Shown piece after piece: positions 24,445 through 30,749 of a stretch of DNA of 34,809 bases. Positions within the stretch are counted from its first letter, which is position 1. Every line of letters begins with the position of its first letter. This stretch comes from an uncultured Clostridia bacterium. GTDB lineage: Bacteria; Bacillota; Clostridia; UBA1381. A program made the translations under genes and the position numbers. The stretch covers positions 1 through 34,809 of the forward strand of contig CANQKM010000015.1 in the NCBI GenBank assembly GCA_947624485.1, written 5' to 3'. A model generated the notes under the pieces. That model saw only the letters and a list, made by a program, of their open reading frames with translations. It was not told the origin of the DNA and searched no databases.

Positions 24445-24524
24445 AACTTCTGTTCAACTTGGACAGAAGTTGAAAACCCGCAGTATTACTACGAATTTGA
24501 CTTTCCGCCATTTTGGCGGAAAGT
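24445..24524 (+). repeat. Two related tandem hairpins between membrane-protein genes
   Basis: Hairpin 1: AACTTCTGT (24445-24453) with ACAGAAGTT (24463-24471). Hairpin 2: ACTTTCCGCCA (24500-24510) with TGGCGGAAAGT (24514-24524), loop TTT. Both begin ATTTRACTT and end AAGTTGAAAA, so they look like copies of one element. They lie in the 5' leader or spacer ahead of the secreted-protein gene; they could be terminators, processing sites or protein-binding sites. Confidence 0.7.
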
Positions 24525-24556
24525 TGAAAATATATATAACATAGGAGGTCTTCAAG

Positions 24557-25216
24557 ATGAAGAAATTATCAAAAATCATTGCCGTATTAACACTGGCGGT
24601 ATCAATTTCACAAACAGCTTTTGCGGCAGAAATACCGATTGAGTCCGCGCTTTACGGAACGTCCGATGAAGTTTACACAATGATGGAGTCGCTCATCGGC
24701 GGCGTATTGGACGAGGTTCAAAGCGGTTTGGGTTATCAGCCCGCTTGGGCAAAGGCGAACAGGATTGTCTATGACGCGGTATTGGCACATCAGACGAACG
24801 GACACAGATATGCGGAGCTTGCGGGAATTGCACGAAACGCGATTTACAGATACAGAGATATGTACCTTCGCCCCGAATATTACGCGGAACAAGATGAAAA
24901 GATACGTCAAATGCTTTCCGACCTGATTGTAGATGTTCAGAACGGCAAACCATATTACGAAGCGATAGACGAGGCGTACACGAGGATTTACAAAAGCGTT
25001 GATCCGAATTATGAGCCTAATAACGAAATCGGCGTAGACAGCATTTATCTTGATATTCCCGCTGTGGACGGAATGATGTTTGCGAGGGCAAAAAATTCCT
25101 GCTTGAAGCAGTACCTAAAACTGAATAACTATCGGAAATCGGGCGGCGATAATGTCGCCCTTTTTCTTTTTGGAACATTATTTGTTGATATTTTGGGGAA
25201 AAGATGGTATAATTGA
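24557..25216 (+). CDS. Secreted ICE protein of unknown function
   Basis: A 219-residue exported protein with a Sec signal peptide (about 1-24, IIAVLTLAVSISQTAFA) and a mature helical region (YAELAGIARNAIYRYRDMY, QMLSDLIVDVQNGKPYYEA). ATAGGAGG precedes the ATG. The last 25 or so residues are odd: their coding sequence runs through a hairpin plus T-run at 25145-25170 and through a promoter at 25185-25213, ending in hydrophobic VALFLFGTLFVDILG. The reading frame was probably once shorter, or the tail is fortuitous. No family recognised; CTn elements often carry such secreted proteins beside mobC. Confidence 0.75.
   Translation: MKKLSKIIAVLTLAVSISQTAFAAEIPIESALYGTSDEVYTMMESLIGGVLDEVQSGLGYQPAWAKANRIVYDAVLAHQTNGHRYAELAGIARNAIYRYRDMYLRPEYYAEQDEKIRQMLSDLIVDVQNGKPYYEAIDEAYTRIYKSVDPNYEPNNEIGVDSIYLDIPAVDGMMFARAKNSCLKQYLKLNNYRKSGGDNVALFLFGTLFVDILGKRWYN
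25145..25170 (+). terminator. Short terminator-like hairpin overlapping the secreted-protein 3' end
   Basis: GGCGA (25145-25149) pairs with TCGCC (25155-25159), loop TAATG, then CTTTTTCTTTT. It is a short stem with a good T tail, placed inside the final codons of the 24557 gene. Confidence 0.5.
25185..25213 (+). promoter_or_regulatory. Promoter TTGATA-17-TATAAT of the DUF1275 gene
   Basis: -35 TTGATA at 25185-25190, perfect -10 TATAAT at 25208-25213, spacer 17 bases. It gives a leader of about 70 bases before the next ATG and overlaps the end of the upstream reading frame. Confidence 0.78.
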
Positions 25217-25292
25217 TATTGAGAAATAGACAAATTTGAATTTGACTTTTTAGATTATTAGTAATTCAGAAATTGTATAGGAGTCGAAGAAT

Positions 25293-26018
25293 ATGAATGA
25301 TAATAATACCCCTAATTTTCTTATGTGTGAAAGAAAGGAAATATATCATGTTTTAATGGTTGTAGCCGGGTTCTTCGGAGCATATACCTTTTTACTCCGA
25401 GGTAATGTATTCTGTAACGCCCAGACGGGCAATGTGGTGCTGATGGGTATGGCATTGGGAGCGGGAAAATGGAGCGAGGCATTATATTACCTTGTCCCGA
25501 TTTTCGCATATATGCTCGGCGCTTTTGTATCGGAGCTTCTACCAAATCCCATTAAACATCATCTGCCTGTACGTTGGGACACGCTGTTGATTGCGATAGA
25601 GATGATAGCAGTGCTTGCTTTAGGTTTTGTTCCTTTGTCAGCGCCCGTTCAAATTGCACAGGTTACAATAAATTTTGTTGCGTCTATGCAATATAATACT
25701 TTTCGTCAGGCTGAGGGTGTGCCGATGGCAACCACGTTTGCAACTAATCATATCAGGCAGATTGGGGTGGGCTTGGCAAAAGAAATCAAGCATTTTCATC
25801 TGCCGGATAAGACGCATCGAATAAAGCTGAGAGCGCATTTTAATATGCTGATTTTCTTCATTATCGGTGCGACCATAGGAACAATTTTGTGTAACTTGGC
25901 AAACGAAAAAGCTATTTGGGCAACATTGCTTCCTCTTGGTGTGATATTTGTGATTTTCCTCTATGCAGATTTAATCAGCGAAAAAATGTTGAGAGAAAGA
26001 AAGCCGGCTGGGCATTAA
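25293..26018 (+). CDS. YoaK-like DUF1275 integral membrane protein
   Basis: A 241-residue membrane protein with about six transmembrane helices. The first helix pair surrounds the family signature (FLLRGNVFCNAQTGNVVLMG), and FVASMQYNTFRQAEGVPMATTFATNHIRQ marks the second half. DUF1275 proteins are widespread in bacteria and have no agreed function; a small-molecule transporter is a common guess. The gene has its own promoter and its own terminator, breaks the mobC-relaxase neighbourhood and is not a conjugation gene, so it looks like cargo. Confidence 0.9.
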   Translation: MNDNNTPNFLMCERKEIYHVLMVVAGFFGAYTFLLRGNVFCNAQTGNVVLMGMALGAGKWSEALYYLVPIFAYMLGAFVSELLPNPIKHHLPVRWDTLLIAIEMIAVLALGFVPLSAPVQIAQVTINFVASMQYNTFRQAEGVPMATTFATNHIRQIGVGLAKEIKHFHLPDKTHRIKLRAHFNMLIFFIIGATIGTILCNLANEKAIWATLLPLGVIFVIFLYADLISEKMLRERKPAGH

Positions 26019-26107
26019 GACAAACGTATAGGTATGAAAAACTACCGATTTCGGTTTGCGGAGCTTATACATAGAATTAAACATTTGCCACTTAACGACG
26101 GCATATC

Positions 26108-26140
26108 AAGCAAGAAATCTCAAAACGGTTTCTTGCTTTT
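26108..26140 (+). terminator. Terminator after the DUF1275 gene
   Basis: AAGCAAGAAA (26108-26117) pairs perfectly with TTTCTTGCTT (26129-26138) and is followed by TTATTAT. It separates the DUF1275 unit from the relaxase gene, whose ribosome binding site starts 20 bases later. Confidence 0.78.
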
Positions 26141-26174
26141 ATTATACACAAAACAAGGAAAGGAGGCAGTTTAT

Positions 26175-27575
26175 ATGGCAGCAACAAGAGTAATTACTAT
26201 GCACATAAATAAGGGAAAAACAGTCGCACAGTGTCTTGCGGACAGAACAGATTATGCTAAAAATCCCGATAAGACCGATCACGGGCAGCTTATATCTTCA
26301 TACGAGTGCAACCCCGAAACGGTTGATGCTGAATTTGCATTATCCAAACGCGAGTATTTTCAGATTACGGGCAGAAAGCAAGAGAACGATATTATCGCCT
26401 ATCAGGTTCGGCAATCCTTTAAGCCCGGCGAGATTACGCCGGAGGAAGCTAACGCGGTCGGGTATGAATTTGCAAAAAGGTTTACAAAGGGAAATCACGC
26501 TTTTATCGTATGTACGCATATTGATAAAAAGCATATCCATAATCATATCATTTGGAACTCCACCACGCTCGACTGCACACGCAAGTTTCGTGACTTTTGG
26601 GGAATGGCAAAGGTTGTGCGAATATTGAGCGACATTATTTGCTTCAAGCACGGACTTTCTATTATAGATAAACCTAAACGGCACGGCAAGAGCTACAACA
26701 GTTGGCTCGGCGAACAGGAGCATTTGAGCAATCGCGACTATTTGAAGGAAGCAATAGACAAGGCATTTGAGAAAAAACCGAAAACATACGATGAGTTTAT
26801 TGCTCTGCTCCGCGAGGACGGATACACCGTCGTTCCGGGAAAACATCTGACGTTTTCGCACCCGCGTCAAAAGAAAAATATCCGAGTACGTTCATTGGGC
26901 GACGGCTATTCGGAACGGGATATTCAAGCAGTCCTTTTCGGTAATAAGGTTCATTCACCAAAGAAAGCGAAACGGCAATATGAGAAAACCAATCTTTTAT
27001 CCGATATTGAAAAGATGATAAATTCGGGAAAAGGCGCGGCGTATGAGAATTGGGCTAAGAAATTCAGTTCAAAACAGATCGCGAAAAGTATTCTGTTTCT
27101 GAAAGAACACAGCTTTGCAAATTATGATGATTTTGTAAAAGGACTGAAAGAGAAACAGGTTCGGTATGCGGAGTTATCAGAAAAGATAAAATCGTCCGAA
27201 AAGCGTCTGTCCGAAATTGCAGTCTTGAAAAAACATATCATCAACTACTCAAAGACAAGAGATGTTTATGTTGGCTACCGAAAAAGCAGATATTCAAAAA
27301 AATATCTTGCGGAACACGAAGCGGATATACTCATTCACAAGGCGGCGAAAAAAGCGTTTGATGAGCTAAAGCTCGACAAGCTGCCGACCATAAAATCACT
27401 GAACAGCGAATACTCGGAGCTTCTGTCAGAGAAAAAAGCGAGCTACGCCGAATATGTCACACTCAAAAAAGAAGTTCGCGAAATGCTCCTGCACAAGCAG
27501 AATTATGAATTTATCCTCGGCATTGATGCTGATAAAAATGTGAGAACGGAGCGTGAGCAAAGTGTGGAAAAATAG
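26175..27575 (+). CDS. MOB-P type relaxase (mobilisation nuclease)
   Basis: Transesterase that nicks oriT, stays covalently bound to the 5' end through a tyrosine and is exported with the strand. The 466 residues start at ATG 26175 (AAAGGAGG upstream); the frame is open back to 26034 but that part covers a terminator. The likely catalytic Tyr27 is in LADRTDYAKNPDKT, and the metal-binding histidines lie in THIDKKHIHNHIIW (His115, 120, 122, 124). The C-terminal third is a basic coiled coil (about 330-460). Length and motifs match Tn1549-type relaxases with the PF03432 domain. The domain looks complete. Confidence 0.93.
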   Translation: MAATRVITMHINKGKTVAQCLADRTDYAKNPDKTDHGQLISSYECNPETVDAEFALSKREYFQITGRKQENDIIAYQVRQSFKPGEITPEEANAVGYEFAKRFTKGNHAFIVCTHIDKKHIHNHIIWNSTTLDCTRKFRDFWGMAKVVRILSDIICFKHGLSIIDKPKRHGKSYNSWLGEQEHLSNRDYLKEAIDKAFEKKPKTYDEFIALLREDGYTVVPGKHLTFSHPRQKKNIRVRSLGDGYSERDIQAVLFGNKVHSPKKAKRQYEKTNLLSDIEKMINSGKGAAYENWAKKFSSKQIAKSILFLKEHSFANYDDFVKGLKEKQVRYAELSEKIKSSEKRLSEIAVLKKHIINYSKTRDVYVGYRKSRYSKKYLAEHEADILIHKAAKKAFDELKLDKLPTIKSLNSEYSELLSEKKASYAEYVTLKKEVREMLLHKQNYEFILGIDADKNVRTEREQSVEK

Positions 27576-27881
27576 CGCCGACAAGTGCGTAGCTCAAAGG
27601 TGAAAACCTTTGTTCTTGGGGTTTGGGGAATTACCCCCAACAAGCAAAAATGGAAATCTCGCGTAAAGCGAGATTTTTTATTTTGACGCTTTTGTAGCAC
27701 AAAAGCACTGCTTGCTACGAATGTGAAACCCTAAATCATATACTTTTATGTTATAACTGCCAACTTCCTTGACCTCGGAAATTATCTTTGCGCTCAACTT
27801 TACTCGATATTAAAGCACTAATCAACATATTTACAAAAAGAGAACTCGGCTAAATTACGTCGTGTCCCCTTTTTGTGTATT
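27576..27881 (+). other. Gene-free stretch after the relaxase with several inverted repeats
   Basis: No reading frame with a start signal is seen. It holds a TTGGGG/CCCCAA hairpin at 27623-27640, extended outward by CTTG/CAAG (27615-27618 and 27641-27644), an intrinsic terminator at 27654-27684, and an 8-bp inverted repeat GCTTTTGT/ACAAAAGC at 27688-27706 just before TGCTTGCTAC. Such clustered repeats beside a relaxase are compatible with an oriT or with the ICE end, but I cannot assign a nick site. Confidence 0.5.
27654..27684 (+). terminator. Intrinsic terminator after the relaxase
   Basis: AAATCTCGC (27654-27662) pairs with GCGAGATTT (27668-27676), loop GTAAA, followed by TTTATTTT. It is placed 79 bases after the relaxase stop. 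Confidence 0.88.
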
Positions 27882-28139
27882 TTATATATCATCACCGTTG
27901 CCGCACAGCCATTCCATAGAAACACCAAGAGCTTTTGCCAAAATATATAATTCAGCATCAACAACATGACGCTGCTTCTTTTCTATGCGCGAAATTATAA
28001 GTGGGGTAATGTCATATCCCATAAGATTTATTTTTCTCGCGAGTTCTTCTTGTGTCATGGGCGGTTTTTGTAACGCACGTCCAAGCCGAACACGGTCGCC
28101 ACAAATATTGCCGGAAACTAAATACATATTTTTCGTCAC
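27882..28139 (-). CDS. XRE-family HTH repressor
   Basis: An 85-residue DNA-binding protein, almost entirely one helix-turn-helix domain: MTQEELARKINLMGYDITPLIISRIEKKQR followed by LYILAKALGVSMEWLCG (split here for length: MTQEELARKINL, GYDITPLIISRIEKKQR). Translation starts at GTG 28139, read on the minus strand, with GGAGGG six bases upstream; an ATG four codons in has no such site. It is divergent from the micropeptide/lipoprotein genes. Two 17-base sites matching 14 of 17 positions lie between them, so autoregulation and repression of the divergent operon are likely. It could control the ICE or only the local pair. Confidence 0.9.
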   Translation of the reverse strand: MTKNMYLVSGNICGDRVRLGRALQKPPMTQEELARKINLMGYDITPLIISRIEKKQRHVVDAELYILAKALGVSMEWLCGNGDDI

Positions 28140-28168
28140 GAAAATCCCTCCACAAATAACATCTTGTT

Positions 28169-28185
28169 TAGATTATTTTTATCTT
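28169..28185. promoter_or_regulatory. Operator 2 (imperfect), near the XRE start
   Basis: TAGATTATTTTTATCTT matches 14 of 17 positions of the perfect palindrome at 28231-28247 (TAGATAATTATTATCTA). It lies 30 bases upstream of the XRE gene's start codon, a position suited to autorepression. Confidence 0.6.
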
Positions 28186-28190
28186 GTCTA

Positions 28191-28219
28191 TTGAATTTTA
28201 TATTAAATTGCGGTAAAAT
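28191..28219 (+). promoter_or_regulatory. Promoter TTGAAT-17-TAAAAT of the micropeptide/lipoprotein operon
   Basis: -35 TTGAAT at 28191-28196, -10 TAAAAT at 28214-28219, spacer 17. The predicted start near 28226 lies right at operator 1 (28229-28249), so a bound repressor would block it. Confidence 0.62.
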
Positions 28220-28228
28220 ACAGAACAG

Positions 28229-28249
28229 ATTAGATAATTATTATCTAAT
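28229..28249. promoter_or_regulatory. Operator 1, perfect 10-bp inverted repeat
   Basis: ATTAGATAAT (28229-28238), one centre base, ATTATCTAAT (28240-28249). It sits over the predicted transcription start of the plus-strand operon and resembles operator 2, as expected for a dimeric XRE repressor. Confidence 0.75.
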
Positions 28250-28290
28250 ATAGATATTAAATATAAATTTATGAAAGGAAATTATGGTAT

Positions 28291-28395
28291 GTGTCGCTTT
28301 TTTTGCAAAAACATCGTCTTATTTTAGAAATTGCGCTAATACTATTGCTATATCTTTTGCAGATTTTCAAATTAAAAGGTGGGAATGAGCGTTGA
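28291..28395 (+). CDS. 34-residue single-span membrane peptide
   Basis: Starts at GTG 28291 with AAAGGA (28274-28279) about 11 bases upstream. It has a basic N-terminus (LQKHR), one hydrophobic helix (LILEIALILLLYLLQIF) and a basic end (KLKGGNER). Its TGA (28393-28395) overlaps the TTG start (28392) of the lipoprotein gene in the classic four-base coupled arrangement, the best evidence that it is translated. It could be a regulatory or toxic micropeptide, or simply a leader. The overlapping frame from ATG 28284 gives a 34-residue peptide without such features and is less likely. Confidence 0.55.
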   Translation: MSLFLQKHRLILEIALILLLYLLQIFKLKGGNER

Positions 28396-29561
28396 AAAGG
28401 AAACTAAGTGTACTATTGCTTGCAGGACTTTTGATAATATTAGGTTTATGCGGTTGTTCGTTAAATACCGACAAACCGCAAAATGCAATTCCCTATCCCT
28501 CGGACAAAGCTGCTGTTTCGCCGTCAGCCCACCCCGAAGCTACCGCAGAAACAGAAGAAACCGAAGCACCGACCATTGAGCCGAAAGCAGATCCCTCATC
28601 TGATTTGGAAGTGCATTTTATCGACGTCGGGCAAGCGGACGCTGCGCTCTTAATATCGGACGGACACTGTATGCTGATTGACGGCGGGAACGTGGAGGAC
28701 AGCAGCTTGATTTATTCATATTTGAATAAACTCAATATCAACTATTTGGATTATATCATAGGAACTCACGCTCACGAGGATCACATGGGAGGCTTATCGG
28801 GAGCGTTGCAAAAAGCCGAAGTCGGAAATGTTTATATACCAAAAACAGAGAGTGACGCAAAATTTTATCAATCGTTCAAAAACAAGGTTATGGCGGAAGG
28901 CGTAACTCCAATCAATCCGACATCGGGAACGAGCTTTGATTTGGGCAGTTGCAGCGTTCAACTGTTTTGCCCGAAATATGAAAGCACTGACGATTTGAAT
29001 AATACGTCCATAATGGCAAAGGTTGTTTGCGGAAATACATCATTTTTAATTACGGGCGACGCGGAAACGGACGAGGAATATGACATATTAAATCAAGGCT
29101 ATGATTTATCCGCAACAGTTTTGAAAGCGGGACATCATGGAGCGGATACGTCTTCCTCCTATTCTTTTCTCAGAGCGGTAATGCCAAAGTATGTAGTAAT
29201 ACCTGTCGGCAAGGATAATCAGTACGGACACCCTGACGAAGTGGCTCTCAGTCGTTTTCGTGATGTTGGAGCGACGGTGTACCGTACCGATTTGCAGGGA
29301 GATATTATAGTCAAAAGTGACGGAAACGAGCTTAGCATCACTACCGAGAAAAACGAAAACGTGGAAACAAACCCGACAGTAGCGCAAGGCTCCGAAAATT
29401 CTCAAAACGTAGAGAGCCAATATATCGGCAATAAAAATTCAAAGAAATTTCATCGCCCGTCCTGTAAAAATCTGCCTGCGGAGAAAAACCGAGTTTACTT
29501 AAACTCGCGTGACGAAGCTATTGAACAAGGGTTCTCTCCTTGCGGGAATTGCAAACCGTAA
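28392..29561 (+). CDS. Lipoprotein with ComEC-like metallo-beta-lactamase fold and Ada-like zinc tail
   Basis: A 389-residue surface lipoprotein. The TTG start at 28392 has AAAGGTGG eight bases upstream. The signal peptide ends in LCGC with the lipidated cysteine probably Cys22. A low-complexity Pro/Glu linker follows, then a metallo-beta-lactamase domain like the extracellular part of ComEC/Rec2: VHFIDVGQADAALL, THAHEDH (His126, His128, Asp130, His131), FLITGDAE, and LKAGHHGADTS. The last 45 residues (YIGNKNSKKFHRPSCKNLP, CGNCK) resemble the Ada-type metal-binding domain. It is probably a metal-dependent hydrolase, possibly a nuclease, at the cell surface. It is divergent from the XRE gene; whether it belongs to the ICE or the chromosome is open. 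Confidence 0.9.
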   Translation: MKRKLSVLLLAGLLIILGLCGCSLNTDKPQNAIPYPSDKAAVSPSAHPEATAETEETEAPTIEPKADPSSDLEVHFIDVGQADAALLISDGHCMLIDGGNVEDSSLIYSYLNKLNINYLDYIIGTHAHEDHMGGLSGALQKAEVGNVYIPKTESDAKFYQSFKNKVMAEGVTPINPTSGTSFDLGSCSVQLFCPKYESTDDLNNTSIMAKVVCGNTSFLITGDAETDEEYDILNQGYDLSATVLKAGHHGADTSSSYSFLRAVMPKYVVIPVGKDNQYGHPDEVALSRFRDVGATVYRTDLQGDIIVKSDGNELSITTEKNENVETNPTVAQGSENSQNVESQYIGNKNSKKFHRPSCKNLPAEKNRVYLNSRDEAIEQGFSPCGNCKP

Positions 29562-29706
29562 TATTTTATATGGGAATCACAAGTATGGTTACATTATAAG
29601 CTGTAATTATATAGCCATGTGGAATTTATGCGGGTTAAAAATAAAATAACTTTATCATATATATTACAAAAATATATGAATATTGCAGCCTTAACATATG
29701 CGGTTA

Positions 29707-29735
29707 TTGACTTTGAAACCCGACAATGCTATAAT
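29707..29735 (+). promoter_or_regulatory. Promoter TTGACT-17-TATAAT of the sensor operon
   Basis: -35 TTGACT at 29707-29712, perfect -10 TATAAT at 29730-29735, spacer 17, about 40 bases before the start codon. A CATATAT/ATATATG inverted repeat (29656-29678) lies just upstream and could bind a regulator, though it is AT-only apart from its ends. Confidence 0.8.
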
Positions 29736-29774
29736 AAATTCAACAGTATGGCTGCACACGATTGAGGTGGTTTT

Positions 29775-30749
29775 ATGGACAAGGTATATCGCAGGTTTTT
29801 TATGGCTGTGTCGATTGTTACGGTGATTGTTTTTGTACTCGGCTCAATATATTGGTTTGGAAATTTTCGGGATCATTCGCTTAATCAAAAGGAAAACGGA
29901 CATCTTATCGGCATGAGTTATATGACTATGAATAATCAGTTTTATGAAATACTGAATGCCGAAATTGAGGAACGCATCGAGTCGGAGGGCGATTTGATGA
30001 TACTTCGCGATCCCGCTTTGAATTCTGAGCGGCAGGCGGAGCAGATAAACAATATGCTCGACGACGGGATCGATGCGCTGATCGTAACCCCGGTGGATTG
30101 GCAGGAGATCGTTCCGGTTTTGCAGCGGGCTAAGGAAAAGGGCGTTATTGTTATAGTTGTCGACTCCGACGCCTCGGATGATACACTTGCCGACTGCACG
30201 ATAACATCGGATAATTACGACGCGGGAGTCAAGGCGGCGGAATACGCGATACAGCAGGGCGGCGAAAAACGGTTTGTTATAATGACGCACAATGCCGCGA
30301 AATCGGGAATTGACAGAGTGCGCGGATTTAAAGACACTATCGCGGGACACGATAATATCTCCGTTGTCAAAGAAGCCGAATGCGAGGGGCAGCTTGAACT
30401 GGCTGAGCCTGCCATGAAGGAAATAATAGAAAGCGGCATTTCGTTTAACGCCGTTTTCGCGCTGAATGACTTAGCCGGAGTCGGAGCGGTCGCCGCGCTT
30501 GAGGAAAAAGGACTTGTGGGCAAGGTCGACGTATACGGCGTAGACGCGTCGCCCGATACGAAGGCGATGATAAAAGAAAATATTATGACGGCTTCGGCGG
30601 CACAGTTTCCGTCGGAAATAGGTATGACTGCTGCCGACACTTTGTATAGGCTTCTTAACGGTGAAAAATGCGAGAAGCAAATTCTTGTGCCGGTTGAGCT
30701 GGTAACGCGCGATAATGTTGAAAGGTACGGTGTTGACAGATGGCAGTAA
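29775..30749 (+). CDS. Membrane-anchored sugar-binding protein (periplasmic-binding-protein fold)
   Basis: A 324-residue type I binding protein, the ribose/LacI-like family that binds monosaccharides. An N-terminal hydrophobic helix (about 9-27, VSIVTVIVFVLGSIYWF) has no cleavage or lipobox, so it likely tethers the protein outside the membrane. The two-lobe fold shows GHLIGMSYMTMNNQFYEIL, then DGIDALIVTPVDW, GVIVIVVDSDA, and GVDASPDTKAMI. No permease or ATPase follows. Instead it overlaps a histidine kinase gene by ten bases, so it is most likely the ligand-sensing part of a three-component system, as in XylFII-LytS-YesN of Clostridium. The sugar is unknown. Confidence 0.88.
   Translation: MDKVYRRFFMAVSIVTVIVFVLGSIYWFGNFRDHSLNQKENGHLIGMSYMTMNNQFYEILNAEIEERIESEGDLMILRDPALNSERQAEQINNMLDDGIDALIVTPVDWQEIVPVLQRAKEKGVIVIVVDSDASDDTLADCTITSDNYDAGVKAAEYAIQQGGEKRFVIMTHNAAKSGIDRVRGFKDTIAGHDNISVVKEAECEGQLELAEPAMKEIIESGISFNAVFALNDLAGVGAVAALEEKGLVGKVDVYGVDASPDTKAMIKENIMTASAAQFPSEIGMTAADTLYRLLNGEKCEKQILVPVELVTRDNVERYGVDRWQ

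Noticed and set aside
26034..26174. Upstream extension of the relaxase frame by 47 codons
   Set aside because: It reads through the DUF1275 terminator and lacks a ribosome binding site; ATG 26175 has AAAGGAGG and begins the conserved N-terminus.
27615..27706. A CRISPR-like or att-like repeat reading of the relaxase-distal repeats
   Set aside because: The repeats are single inverted pairs, not direct repeats with spacers, and no matching copy was seen elsewhere in the window.
28284..28388. A 34-residue frame from ATG 28284 ahead of the lipoprotein
   Set aside because: It overlaps the better-supported membrane micropeptide in another frame; its product lacks features and its spacing to the AAAGGA site is too short.
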